The notes under the pieces were generated by a model that did not search any database, was not told the DNA's origin, and saw only the letters and a program-made list of their open reading frames with translations. From Dasyornis broadbenti (taxonomy: Eukaryota; Chordata; Aves; Passeriformes; Dasyornithidae), in assembly GCA_013397935.1 (NCBI GenBank), contig VZRN01005828.1, positions 214,671-278,670 of the forward strand: a stretch of 64,000 nt of DNA. Direction: 5' to 3'. The position numbers and the translations under genes are program-made. Numbering within the stretch: the stretch's first letter is position 1; each line of letters opens with the position of its first letter. Shown here piece after piece: positions 1 through 12,400 of the stretch.

Positions 1-23
1 AAAAAAAAAAAAAAAAAAAAAAA
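1..23. repeat. poly(A) tract at window edge
   Basis: An uninterrupted run of 23 A residues opens the window and may continue upstream. It could be the tail of a retroelement lying outside the window or a simple homopolymer; the sequence here cannot decide. Confidence 0.9.
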
Positions 24-521
24 CCAAAGCAGTGCTCCTAAGGGGTTTAGTCTAGTTGTACATCATAATATTTCTGATACATCTCCCACTGTTTCATGGC
101 ATGTTCATGAGCTTTAAATCTATCATTGGCAATGAAGCATAATGTACTCCATGTTGGCAGAGACATTAACAAATACACTAATAAATCTGTATGGACATTT
201 ATCAAAAAGTTGGTGAATATATATCACAGACATGCTTCTGTAGCAAAATGGATCTCAGTACCAAAAATCTCATCAGTGGTGCATTCAAAGGATTCCAGAA
301 AAGTGTGGAAAATTCCTGTCAAATTACTAAAATATTTATATTCATCTCCTTTTCTGGTCTATAATGATTTGATAATGCCTCAGCTGCATGATCAAAGCTG
401 TGGGCTTTGATCGCTAGATCTCCATTTTCATAAATTAAAGAGCATATGCAGAGCTTGTTGCTATTTAACTTAATGTCATTTTCTTCTGGCACCCTTTGGA
501 CACAGATGACAATATTTAGAC

Positions 522-580
522 TCAGGACAAAAGTTAAAGACAACAGAATTTTATCAGGACAAAAGTTAAAGACAACAGAA
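522..580. repeat. 27-bp direct duplication, period 32
   Basis: Bases 522-548 and 554-580 are identical (TCAGGACAAAAG...AACAGAA) and are separated by five bases, TTTTA. A perfect copy pair in otherwise unique sequence indicates a recent local duplication by slippage or templated repair. Confidence 0.92.
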
Positions 581-669
581 GCTAAAGCTTCAGAATGAAA
601 AGACACTCCTTCATATCCCTCAAGTGTAATAGATTAAACTATCACAGGAATTGAACAATAGTATGGCAA

Positions 670-800
670 ATGCATGTGTGTGTGTATATATATATATAAT
701 ATATTTCATTATATTATTATAAAATATTTTATAAGTTATTTTTTATTTTTAAAATATATTTATATTTTTATTATATATCTACAATACTAAAAAAATATAT
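670..800. repeat. alternating TG/TA microsatellite and AT-rich run
   Basis: Bases 670-698 alternate purine and pyrimidine without a break (ATGCATG, then TG and TA dinucleotides). Nearly pure A/T sequence follows to about 800. The alternating part could adopt left-handed or cruciform structure; the A/T part is easily unwound. Length polymorphism is expected. Confidence 0.85.
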
Positions 801-1542
801 TTCTTGTCCTGGATGACTCAGAAGGGATGCTACTGCCCTTCATGATTCCAGAGGATAGAAATGTTTAATCATTTCCATGAGTGAATAAATACAAATCACT
901 TATTGAATGAGATGCAGTAATTGGATTCACCAAGAGTCACTGTAGCTTCAGGATCTCCCTTCACTTTTGGGGGATTCCATAACCTGGAAAATACAGAAAC
1001 TGTCACATCAGACAGAAGACAATTCCAGTGAGCAGAATTGTATCAAACAGAATTTTTGTGAAGTTCAAGTTGCATCACAACGAGAAAATTGAACTATCTG
1101 GGAATTCAAGAGCACCTCGAGATCTGAAAATTTTCAACCATAAAGTTTAACCCCTTTGGTACTATAGAAGAAGCATTGTTCAGTACTGCAGCCATAAAAC
1201 AGAGATGTGTTTACTGTGTTAAATCACTTCTGTCACGTTGCAACTGCTTTTGACTGACTGCTGCCCTCCAGACTTCAGCCTCTGCTATGACAGTAGGAAA
1301 GAAAAATCATGGCAAAAGAAAAGATCACCCACCCACATAAAGTCGTGCAACCTAATTGTTTCATCCATGTCAACAACTGTCCTGAAAAAAGCTTAAAAAT
1401 ATTAGGCTCCATATTGCTGTGAACGTCCTTAATAACAGAACAGGAGGTTTGGATTCCATGAGTGAACTGGGTTCTATCCTGCATCAGGTATCAACAGCTG
1501 ACTTATCTGATATGTTCTGAAGTCATTGCTTATGTAAGGAAG

Positions 1543-1565
1543 AAAAAAAAATTTTTTTTTTTTTT
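1543..1565. repeat. A9T14 tract
   Basis: Nine A residues run directly into fourteen T residues, a self-complementary homopolymer junction. Such tracts are rigid, exclude nucleosomes and are prone to slippage. Confidence 0.9.
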
Positions 1566-1898
1566 CATAAGGATTTTCAATGCTGATATTAGAAAAATCA
1601 TGGATTGGCTTGCAAGTCTACAAATTTATACACCAAGGAAATTTCTTAATTGCTGGATGTGAATAGATTATGATAAATCATAGCTACAATATTCTGTTAT
1701 TATGAAAAAAAATGCTCAGGTATTATAAATATCTAAACATAATAAAAATGTAAATTGGACAAGAACAAGTATATTCTTTACCCAGTTTTGCTCTGTAATT
1801 AGATTCTGACAGAGTGCTCTCTAGCATTTAAACTCTAATGCTCCAGTTCAGAAAATTTATTAACTGTATTCTAGAAAACAATCTTTCTTCACATATTT

Positions 1899-1928
1899 GG
1901 GAAAGAAAAAAAAAAAGAAAAGAAAAGA
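1899..1928. repeat. purine-only A-rich tract
   Basis: Thirty bases of only A and G, mostly A runs broken by single G. Simple low-complexity sequence. Confidence 0.8.
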
Positions 1929-4900
1929 CAAGAAAAAGGTGCTGACAGTTTTGCTAACATAAAAAGCAATTTTGTTTAAAGAATAGTAATTTATAAATAG
2001 TTCTACTCTATCAGAATCTATTAAAGACAAAATCAATTACACCATTCTTATGAAAATACATCAGTAATGTTTATGTAATACTAATGCAATATGACAGCAT
2101 TCAATACCATGTCATATTTTCAATTTCTTGAATCTTTCCCACCTTGGTTTTTCAGCTTTACATAAAACAATTGCCATCTGGAGTGATATTTTTTTTTTTC
2201 TTAAAATTTCATAGTTCTTTAGCTACCCTTTCTTTAATAATTCTTAAATAAATTTAATTTTAGGTCAATTTAAGTTAACTTATCCATAATTTTAAAAATC
2301 TGAGAAGAAATCATGTCTAAATATGACCCAAAATTTCTGTGATTTTTACAGAAACAAAAAGACTATCGAGAGTGTAAAATAAAATGTGTATATTTTAAAG
2401 AGGTTTCTATGAGCAAGCAAATTTAGTAAATTTCCTGCTGCAGGTCATATGAGCTTTTTGTCACAGCAAACACCTTTGTGATAACTTATGCTTGACAGAT
2501 ATTTGCAGAAGTTTTCCATTGCTAAGTGGTGGTTGGAATGGTACCTGGGAATTGCGATTTTAGACACTGCAAACTTTTGGAACTCAAGAGATAAAAAGAA
2601 TGATTTTCGTTTTCTGGAGGATTTTCCCTTAATACCATTTTTACAGTCTAGTTTTAAGACTCATTTGCAAATAGCAATGCTTAAAGGTTGAAAAGAAGAG
2701 AATTGAGTGGTAGGCTACTGTTATATAACCCCCACATAAGAACTTGCAAACACACCAAGCTAGATGAGAGAGCACTTTTTTCTCCAGCTCTTTCTCTTTC
2801 AAGATACTGGTGTTTCACGTAAAACTGGTTTGGTTTGGTAAGATTCACTTTGCTGCATATTTAGAAAAACAGTTACATGTTGGGCAGAGTCACAGTGTTC
2901 TCTTCTGGAAAGCTCTTGGATGTACCAGAAGAGATGAGGAAAGAAAGGAAAAACATCAGCAAGACCTTGAGAGGAAGACCTTTTAAGGAAATTCAATATG
3001 AATCAGCATTGTGTTTCTGGCATGGAAAGAACAATATAAATGAAATGTTGTATCTGTGGGGAATTTGTAATGTGGCATTAGACTTCTAAAGTTGTTCAAT
3101 ATCAAGAATATTTTGTTCAGAAACTCTGGGTGCTTTAGCCCAACTCTGCCCCACTGAACACACTACTGCAATTATCTGCTGGTTTCTGAAGGTGAAGGAG
3201 GTTAACACTGAGTGCTTTTGAAAAATCCAGCTTAGCTTTTTGCAGAAGCCTGAATGTAGTCAAATGGAATGGAATGCTAGCACAGCTAGTGCAAGTAACC
3301 TGATTAACCTGTCAACAGGGAGGTTAAAAAGTGAAGGAAGAAAACCAATACTGTGAAAATGGACCAAGTTTTGTGCTGAGAAAATAAACAAATCTGAGAA
3401 AAAGTTGCTAAAGAAAAAATGGAAGTATAAGGTAGCATCATACTAGTAATGGAAATCCATAGATAATTGCTTTTATTTCCTGAATTTACAATGCTCCCTG
3501 CTCTACAATACAGATCTGGGCAACTTCTGTTACAGATATCTTCAGGATTTGCATAGGCTTTGGAAAAAAAATGTACTGGAAACCATAAAGTAATCAAGGG
3601 TACAACAGAAGGAAGGCTGGTTAATTTGCTACCTGATGGCTTAAAAAAGGAGATTATCAAGAAAGTCCTTCTTCTAAAATTTTACAAGTTTGGTTTGTGT
3701 TTTTTCCATTTTTGGGCGTTTTTCTACCTGTTTAACAAGCATACAAACAAATCTAGTTCAATTAAGACCTCAATTTGGAATCCCAAGTGCATCAATAAAC
3801 ACTGTAGGAACATTTCAAACATCCTTTCATCAGGTTCCTGGAGAAAACTACATATAAATGTGATTTTGCTGACCTAAAGCTGCATTTTCCTGCTAAGAAA
3901 AATATTTTTTAGAAGAAAAATTTATATTCTGCTAAGAAAGACAGACTTTAGGGTGATAGAATCTGCAAGTTTTTCAGATCAGTGGCTTAAGGAATCACTT
4001 TTCAATTTCTTGACTATTTTTCAGGGGCAGTGAGTAATAGCTCTGACAGGAAGAACATTGGTATTATATAGCATTGCTGGAGAGTTTTGGGAGCACATTC
4101 TGCACTACTAACATTATTGGTCAGAATTACACAATCAAAATTTATTAGAACTCCATTTCACTCAAAAAAACATTTGGAGACAAAAAAGTGTGGGTTTTTC
4201 ACTTTAAGTTTGAAAATAAATATTCTAGAATAATTAAAGTTCTAACCCCTTGATTCTTCTGCCAACCTCTGGACTTTAAAATGAAAAACAATCTCTAACA
4301 AGAGAGCAGGGTTCATTCAGTTTGCTGAATTTTGTTTCACTGGATTTAATTTTACATGTTAATTTAAAGCTTTGACACTTAAATTGAGAATTACGCAGCA
4401 TTGAATTAATTAAATCACTAAACAGGAAAAAGCACAGCAGAGTTATTATTTATCTTCTTTTATCTTTTTTTCTGCTTTTTAATCTGAAGTATAATGTCCG
4501 TGTTAATTTCTCTCATTATTTGTCCAAATATTAAGCTAATTTATTTGTAGCCAAGGATTTAGAGTTATTTGAAATAGAATCTATCTGTTTTTCAAAATGC
4601 TGCAATAAAAAATGCAAGCTAAAACCTTCATGCATATTTTCTTTCTTTTTGCCCACTATGTGACCTCAAATATTGGGACCGACAAAAATACCATAAAGCT
4701 TTATGACAGGATATAAGATCATGGAAAGTTTTTTAACTTTCAGGGTGATTATTAATAATTTTATACATGAAGTTTTAATTATCTCATCCCATGTAAACAG
4801 ACGTTACTGACACTGAGACACTCTCTTCCTATATGAGCTTTCATTTTGTTCTTGTGAAAATGCTATCAGAGGAATATAGAAGGCTAGAGAATATAAGTTT

Positions 4901-4961
4901 TGATTAAAATACCGCTTGTACTAAAATCTCACTTTTCAGAATTAAATCTCATTTAGTTTTG

Positions 4962-4977
4962 TTTTTTTTTTTTTTTT
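4962..4977. repeat. T16 tract
   Basis: Sixteen T residues. On the - strand this reads as poly(A), but no retrocopy was recognised at the higher coordinates where its body would lie. Confidence 0.85.
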
Positions 4978-6039
4978 CCTTAACAGAAGCCAGTAAGTCA
5001 TGGGTATTATAAGTTTTTGTCTTGGACTATTGCAGGTTGAAAATTTCACTTCAAAGGCAAGAAATAATCTTAATGACAGAATACAAAATGTCATTAATCT
5101 GATGAAAATGTCTGTTTCAAACAAATAAACAAAAGAATCAGCAACAATACTATAAAATTTCAATGTTCAATGACATGTGATATATTTTAGCAATTTACCC
5201 TTTTCTCTTAAACACACTTAGTGATACAGGTTTTTGTTTTACACTGTTACAGTATGTCTCGAGATTTGCCCACTAAGATTAGGAATTTTTGAATGTTTTC
5301 AGCTTTTCTAGAAATGAGAGTATACAAACGACAAGTGAAGTACTTTATTCAACAAACCTTCATTCTGTGTACTCTTCTTACGCCATCAAGATGAGGCTGG
5401 AATTTCTATGGGCAAACAACATTGTACTTAACATGATTGCGCCTTTGAGCCACAATAGCATTTCAGTAGCTTTTCAAATCACTAAAATAAAGAAAAATAC
5501 TCCAAATTCTTGGTACTGCTTGACAAATCTCTCTTGCCAATAATCCCATGAAGTTCCCATATTGTAATGTGGTCTCTCAAAAAGAAAATGACATTTTGCT
5601 TGATTCTTCTGTGTATCTATGTTTTTCTCAAGTATTTTGCTTGCAGAAATACCGACTGCAAGAAGTGTTACAAAGGTCAGGGGAAGAGTAGCCAGAAATT
5701 ATGAAACATTTTGTTCAGGGACATTCAGTTCTCTCCCCTCTCAAAAGTTTCTAAGTAGAGAAAAACTACATCTTTCAGACTACTCTGTGTTTAGTTGTTG
5801 AATGTGCCCTCTGTTTTGGTTTGGCCTGTTGGGTCTGGCTGAGAAGGAGTTCATTTTCCCCATAGCAGCCCCCATAGTGCAGTGCTGTGTGTTGGGAGCT
5901 GGAAAGGTGTTGATAACACCCCAGTGTTTTGGCTACTTCTGGGCAGCCCTGGCTCAGCATCAGCGTTGTCCCCCCAGCATTCATCTCACACACCCCAGTA
6001 GGCTGGGAACGGATGGGCAAGATCTCAGGAGGGGATCTT

Positions 6040-6090
6040 GGACATCTGACCCAAAACAGCCAGGACACCCCAGGACACCTGACCCAAAAC
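6040..6090 (+). repeat. 33-bp-period duplication in U3 of the LTR
   Basis: Bases 6040-6057 and 6073-6090 are 18-bp copies differing at one position (GGACATCTGACCCAAAAC against GGACACCTGACCCAAAAC). They lie in U3 just upstream of the TATA-like box. Each copy carries TGACCC, the complement of the nuclear-receptor half-site GGGTCA. Confidence 0.88.
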
Positions 6091-6128
6091 TGGCCAAAGG
6101 GATATCCATACAGTAAGACGTGCTCAGC

Positions 6129-6136
6129 AATAAAAG
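6129..6136 (+). promoter_or_regulatory. TATA-like box of the LTR
   Basis: AATAAAAG lies about 35 bases after the CCAAAGGGATAT box, the position where this LTR group has its core promoter. Whether it still works cannot be told from sequence. Confidence 0.5.
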
Positions 6137-6313
6137 CTAAGTGAAAGAAAGAGAATATTCGTTATTTATGGTGTCTGTCTTCAGAGCAACCACCACATGT
6201 GCTGAAGCCTGACTTCCCAGAAAGGGGCTGGACATTGCCTGCTGATCAGAAGTAGGGAACAAAATCTTTTTTTTTTCCTTTCCTGTCACGCGTGCAACCT
6301 TTGCTTTTGCTTT

Positions 6314-6319
6314 ATTAAA
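6314..6319 (+). terminator. LTR polyadenylation signal ATTAAA
   Basis: ATTAAA in the context CTTTATTAAACTGCC, followed by T-rich sequence. It is the R/U5 polyadenylation signal expected in this part of the LTR. Confidence 0.6.
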
Positions 6320-6446
6320 CTGCCTTTATTTTGACCTATGGGTGTTTTTTTTTCATCTTATTTCCTGCTCCCTGCCTTCCCATGCAGAAGGAGTGGTAGA
6401 GCGATTTGGTAGGTACCTGGTATCCAGCCAAGGTCAATCCATCACA

Positions 6447-9400
6447 TTCAAGAACTTTGTAAGCATGATAATATACTTTGGTATAGTAATGTCTACTTAT
6501 TTAATGCATTTGTAAAGCTGTGAGTGAAATAAAAAACAGTATCAACAAAACCCCAAGGTTTTCTGGAATACTATTTCTTAGATTCTTTAGAACCTAACAG
6601 AAAATTAATATCTGCTTCAAAAAAGTCTAAAGAACTGCACTTTCCAAATGTGACACTATCAAACTGTAATTCAGCTAATTTTCTTATAAAACATGAAATC
6701 TTTAAATATAAAATATCTTACTGATTAAATTTTGGTTTTATGGAGATTTCTTTCTGATTATCTTTTGCTCAGAAAAAATTGTTCTTAGCTTTCTAAGCTT
6801 TCATTACTTTCTCTTTGTTTAATCCCAAAAACTAACATAAATATAAATAATTCATATAAATATAAATAACTAATACAAAGAGACATTTTTAAAATTAAAT
6901 TTAGCTTTAAAATTTAGTTAAGGCAAAATGGAAGCCTTACATTCTCTAATAAGTTAGAAATCTTTGAGAGATTGTATAAACATACTTGTATATTTTACAC
7001 ATGAATGCACTTTCACTTTATCCCTCAGTGAGAAAACCCAGAAATACTCCAGCTGATTTTTATTTCCTATTCAGCTTGACCCCTAGAATAAAATAAGCAA
7101 GAAAAAAAAATATCTGTCACTTTCCAAATCCCAAGGTAAAAAACATTTTAAAATTCTGTAAAGATGAAGGTGGTTCTGTCATGACCTCAAGCTGTATGAA
7201 TAAATAGATGTGAAATTGCATCAGAATTAACTTCTAAGGTAAATTATCTCTTCTTGGCATTTCAAGTCAATGATACATGCTTGCCAAAGTTGAACACAGT
7301 AATATTGCGGTAACTGGTTAGGGCTATACAAAAATCCATCATGATTTGTGATTTAATGGTCATTTTAACCTAAATATATTTATACTCCAGAAAGAGATAC
7401 TGTGTCTGCACTGGGAGACAATTCACCTTTTCATAGTACATGAGGAATGGAACCAAAAGCCAATATTTTTTAAAGCTTTTCTTATGACTAAAGTTCTAGT
7501 GCTCTTTGTTTAGTCCTAGTGACATGAAATGATATCTCAAATAAATTTATTTTCAGGAGTCAATAGGTCTCCATGCATATTTAAAAGGTCTCTTGTGCTT
7601 GCTTGAACACAAAGAAACCAAAATATACTTGACTAAGTTTCATAACTGTTTTCTCACTCTCTATTTCTACATTACCGAAAAGAAAAATCCACTTTAAAAA
7701 TCAAAATTAATAATGGTAAAAAATATGATAATTCTGTAATTATGTTTATAAATTTGTATTGTTTCAAATTATCTTTTAAATCCCTGACTACATGTTCATC
7801 TAAGAACTCACGTATGGATTAAGCCATGGATTAATGCACTAGACCTATTGAGCATATTTCTACTCTTATTGGAACAGCTGGGTTAATAACAGGAAAAAAC
7901 AATGACGGATTTCCTGTTTCAACATAGTTCTCCATTTTCAAAAGTTTTTCCTTTGTCTTAGAGTGAACTTAGAAGAACAAGAAGAATAAAACTAGAATAT
8001 GGAGGAACAAGAGCTGCTTCCATACAGCTTGTTGTCCCTTAATAATATAAAATCAAATGGAAATAAAAGGTATCTGAGTTTAGACTGTATTCTTTCAAGT
8101 TTTAGTCTTTACTTTTCCTAGTCTTTTGGTCCTACATTTTGCATTATCACTGATGACAATAAAACAATCCTCATTCCTCACACTTCTAGTTTTAAATAGC
8201 CATTGGCTAAATTCTCATCTCCCATAGTAAATCAGACTTCTTGGTACCTTAACATCTGTCCAAAGAAATATTTACTTTCCCCTTGTATGAGTTAAAAAGT
8301 TTTTGTCAAAGCTCATCCTGGTTGTCAGTGAACCAGAAGACGGTGCCATAGACACGAGGACAGCCAGCCATGAGCTGTACTCCTGTATGAGAACAAAAGA
8401 CTCCAGCAGTCTGGAGGGAAGATAGTCTGGAACATGATTTATTGTTGAAACAAAGGCCAATATGAAACTTCTGCCAATAGCAGGAAAATTCTGCACAAGC
8501 AACAAGGATCCTCACTGCATTTAAAGGTGCTTAATCTATTTTTTTTCCACACGATACCTGTAGCAGACTCTGCCAAAATGCTTGGTCCTGTTTACAGCCA
8601 TTCTGCACAAAGGGCAAGATACTCCTACTTGCTCAAATAGAAAAGTAATCTGTTGCAATCTCCTTCTCCAATATTATTGTAGCTCTACCAAGATAAATGT
8701 AAGTGGGAAGCAAACACTCTATGATTTATACCCTACTATATTCACTTGCCTGAGATACATTTCCCTTACATAGAAAAAAACACAAAAGTGAAAATTAGCA
8801 CAGATTAAAGCAGACTAATTTGTAAACTGCCTTACCATGATGCCAAATTCACTTTGTGCTTTTAACCAACACAACCAGACATCCTTGCTTTGTTATAAAG
8901 ATGGAGGAATGCATTTATGCAGTAAAGTTTGTCTATAACAAAAAAAAAAAACCCAAAAAGTACCACCAGCATAAAATGCAAGTACCACCCTTGCATCCCT
9001 CAGGTAAAATCCACAAAGTCTAGAATTTTCAGTTAGATTTGGATATGTACTCTCTTCTCATTAGCGTAAGTTTTTTTCTGGAAGAAGGGGGTTTCAAAAA
9101 TCTTTCTGAATGCATAAGATAGACTTCAGTCAGAAAACCGAGGAAATGTCATGAGACAAGTTTTTTTTTTCCCATTAAGATGGACTTATGCACAGAAGAT
9201 GCACTATAAAAATTGTCTCACAATAGCTGTGTATTAAGAAAAATGCTCAACTTTGTTCCTTAAATTGGTAGTAAAACTTTTTATGCATAGTAATACTTTA
9301 TTTAAAGAATGTGGGATGCAAAATTAGATAAATCTTGCCCATAATACCTTCTTCTAGAAGCAGCATCATGCATACATGGCTCATCTCTGGTATTTCTGAA

Positions 9401-12400
9401 AATAATGTTTGAATAGTTATTCGTATTCTTCATTGTTAAAAAAAAAACAAAAACAAAAACATAAAACCCACAGAAGTCATTCCGCTGCAATAACAAAATG
9501 AGCAAAACTTAGTTTTCCTGTAGATTTGTATCTGTATTCTTCCAAGCATTTTCCACCTGGTTCATTCCTATATACACTTCACAAGTTTTTAGTTGTCTCT
9601 TCTTGTACCATACACACTCAAATATGCAAGTATGGAGTAGGTGCTTTAGCTAACTTAAGAATTATATATGAACTTAGGAATTGGATGTCATATCTATCAT
9701 CTAACCAGGTATCAGCTTCATCATACTTGAAAGAATATAAATTAACTTCTCTCTCTTTGGCAAACCTGGCCAACACCAGCAGATTCTAGAATTTTTTGAG
9801 GATAAAAGTATGGTGTATGGGGAGGAGACCATGGTGTTTGCCTCTTTCACTTAGTCATAAAATCGCATTTTCTTAAAAAAAATAATGTGGAAAAGCACCA
9901 AACCTCCACATATTCAAAAAGCACAGATGATGAATGAGAAAAAAAACCCAAACCTTCTAACTGTCTTTAAATTACTGACCAATCATAAATATTTCTCTGT
10001 ATTTTCTTTTTTTTTTTTTTTCAGTAATATCCTGATGATGGCTACATACTCGTTGCCAAAAGTTCGTTAGAAATACTACCTTGTATACTGCTCATAATAT
10101 ACTGCTTATATGTCTCTCTTGTAACAAACTCCTTCATGTCATTTGGGACTCAGAACAGGTTTTATAACAGGCTGATTATGGCTACGGCAGAATCAAGATT
10201 TGAAAAGTATGGAAATGAATTGAGCTGTCTTTAACTTATGGAAAAGCATCATAACTATTAAGTTGATACATTTCCTAGTAAATGATTAAGCAAATAACTC
10301 TAGTTTCACAATTCCGAGTTTAATGGAGCTATTGAGATAACAAAAGGCAATTTTTCAACGTTTATAAAAACATATTCACAGTTGCAAACATTTTCTTGAG
10401 GCATTATGATAAAGTATTCAGATAATTCATAATTTATGGCAGTAGGGTGTGAAAGCTGACTACCCAATTGGACGTAAAACCTTACCGTTAAACCACTTAC
10501 TTTTCCTGACAACCAGAGGGGTTTATTAATTTACTCTAATCTGTTTCAAATCTATTTATCAGGTTTTCCAAAGAGAACATTGATTTTAAATATAAGTTGT
10601 TCTTCCTCTTACGGATGACTAGAGCCAACAGGCATTTTTCAAGGAAATTGCCCTGCCTAGGAGATGACTTAGAATACATGACAATATCTTACTTGTGAAC
10701 AGAGACAGAACTTCAAGAGCTTCTTATTTTCTGTCTCAAAAAGCCACATGGAAAGGATAGATAACTTGTGCAGACAAGTGGGTTTGGCTGTTTTCACTGC
10801 ACTTGCTACCCTCTCATGGTACAGCATGGCTTCTGAGCGGGCAGAGCTAAATGCGTGGAACCCATTCAGGAATTCTAGATCCATTAGAATTTAATTCAGA
10901 CATGAAGGCCACATGAACGATATATAAATCCCCAGGTTGAAAGAGTAGTTTTTCTCCTTTCCATTTATATAGTCACTTTGCAGCATTAGTAACGGGAGTA
11001 TTTGTCTGTCTGTGTCTTTATTATACACACTGATATAAGAGTGCCATTCTTGAATTACATCATACCCATAAAATTTGATAAATAAAATCATACCACTAAA
11101 TGTAATTGTCACAGGAAATGTACTGGACAGAATGCATACAGGATAGAAATAAAAATTTGTTTACAGGTCCACTAAGGCACAAACTGTGTCTAATCCTAAC
11201 AGCAGAAAAAATAAAAATCAATTTCACTGCTCAAAGTATAATCCAATAATGAAACCAGAAGGGGCAATACGATGACCCTCCTCTGCTCTGAATTAATATT
11301 TAGAAAAGTTCCTTATTTTAATTTCTGTTCTCATTCATGCCCTTTCATTCTCTGTCCCACTGGGACCTAGCAGCCGTGACAGTTTTTCTGTTGCAAGACA
11401 GACTAACACAAGGCCTAACAGCAAAGAGTGTGGGAGATCATTTCCACTTTGGAAAGCATAGTAACAATTTAGGCTCTAGATATAACAGCTTTCCTTCCCT
11501 ATTAAACACTTAGAACTTCTTTAATATTAGTCTGGCTTAACTGAGAGGAGGAGAGCTTCTAGCTTTAGCATGCTCCCCTTATGAGCTCAGGGAAAGTAGT
11601 TTTTTTCTTGCCAAGGTGCTGTTGGGGATTCAGAGTCAATCATAGTGCAGCCATATCGATCATGAATCCATAAACCCCTAAAACTCAGAAATTCAGAAAG
11701 CGTTTAAATAAAATGCATCATGTTTTTGCATACAGTAATTTGTTTACACAAGTTTTATAAAGCCAAGTAACCAAAATTAAAATCTGAATGCCATCAGTGC
11801 AATATTTCACTCTCTTACGACAGCACTTAATAAGTACAGCAACACGTTTCTATGAAATGCACACAACATTCATTAAGGAATTTTATGGAGTTTTCTTTAT
11901 CTATTCAGAGCACTTACATTTTTACACACACAAGAAAAAATTCTAAACAAAATAGTTACATAAAACCAATCAATCCTAACAGTGAATGTTTGAACCTGAA
12001 AGAAAGAACAGGCTGTCATTCATCAATGAAACAGAACTTTGGAATTCAGAGACAAGGTATGGCCGTCATACTTACAGCATCTCATATGAGTTCATTTATT
12101 TGGATTATTACATTTTTTTATAAAAAGATATTTAAATGCTTACAAAACAAAACTGCAAAAGCATAGTTTTCTAACATATAGCTGTTATACATCTCTGCTG
12201 ACACTTAATTTGAGTAAGAGCTAGTTTAGCATCTTGAGTGGAAGTGGAACAGATTACTTGAATGGTTCCCTTGTAGAAATGAAGAGCAGAGGAAATAAAA
12301 TTAGTATTCTTTGCCTAAATTTTTTAAGAGTTGTAAAAATTGAGGCAGCTGCAGTAGTATAGCAACTATAAGATTTGAGCCTGAAAAACACATAAAATAT

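Larger units (their letters stand above)
24..5811. other. AT-rich unique sequence without supportable genes
   Basis: No exon, RNA gene or transposable element could be recognised. Open frames on both strands are all under about 120 codons, overlap each other in opposite orientations and show no recognisable domain. The stretch does hold small repeats listed separately: a 27-bp direct duplication, an alternating purine/pyrimidine run, an A9T14 tract, a purine tract and a T16 tract. A large intron or intergenic DNA is the likeliest reading. Confidence 0.6.
5812..6446 (+). mobile_element. solo LTR of an avian ERV-L-like retrovirus, + strand
   Basis: The element opens TGTTTTGGTTTGG and closes ...CCATCACA, giving the TG...CA ends of an LTR; the termini are imperfect inverted repeats. 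In order it holds a U3 region with GTTGATAACACC near 5910, a duplicated TGACCC segment (6040-6090), the CCAAAGGGATAT box near 6094, a TATA-like AATAAAAG at 6129-6136, and an ATTAAA polyadenylation signal at 6314-6319 that is followed by T-rich sequence. The GATAT box is shared with the LTRs at 25.2 and 35.9 kb, while the terminal bases (CCAGCCAAGGTCA) match the end of the LTR at 51.1 kb. No internal retroviral genes flank it, so it is a solo LTR left by LTR-LTR recombination. No clean target-site duplication was found. The family placement is from memory. Confidence 0.88.

Noticed and set aside
3304..3877. 118- and 105-codon frames on opposite strands
   Set aside because: They overlap each other, are AT-rich, have no domain or splice context, and are of a length chance can give.
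5625..5680. Micro-exon-like segment between TTTTGCTTGCAG and AAAGGTCAGG
   Set aside because: A single short AG...GT pair is not evidence of an exon without homology or transcripts.
5775..6144. Three overlapping open frames of 71-104 codons on both strands
   Set aside because: They fall in the solo LTR, which is GC-richer and therefore has fewer stops; no protein-like features.
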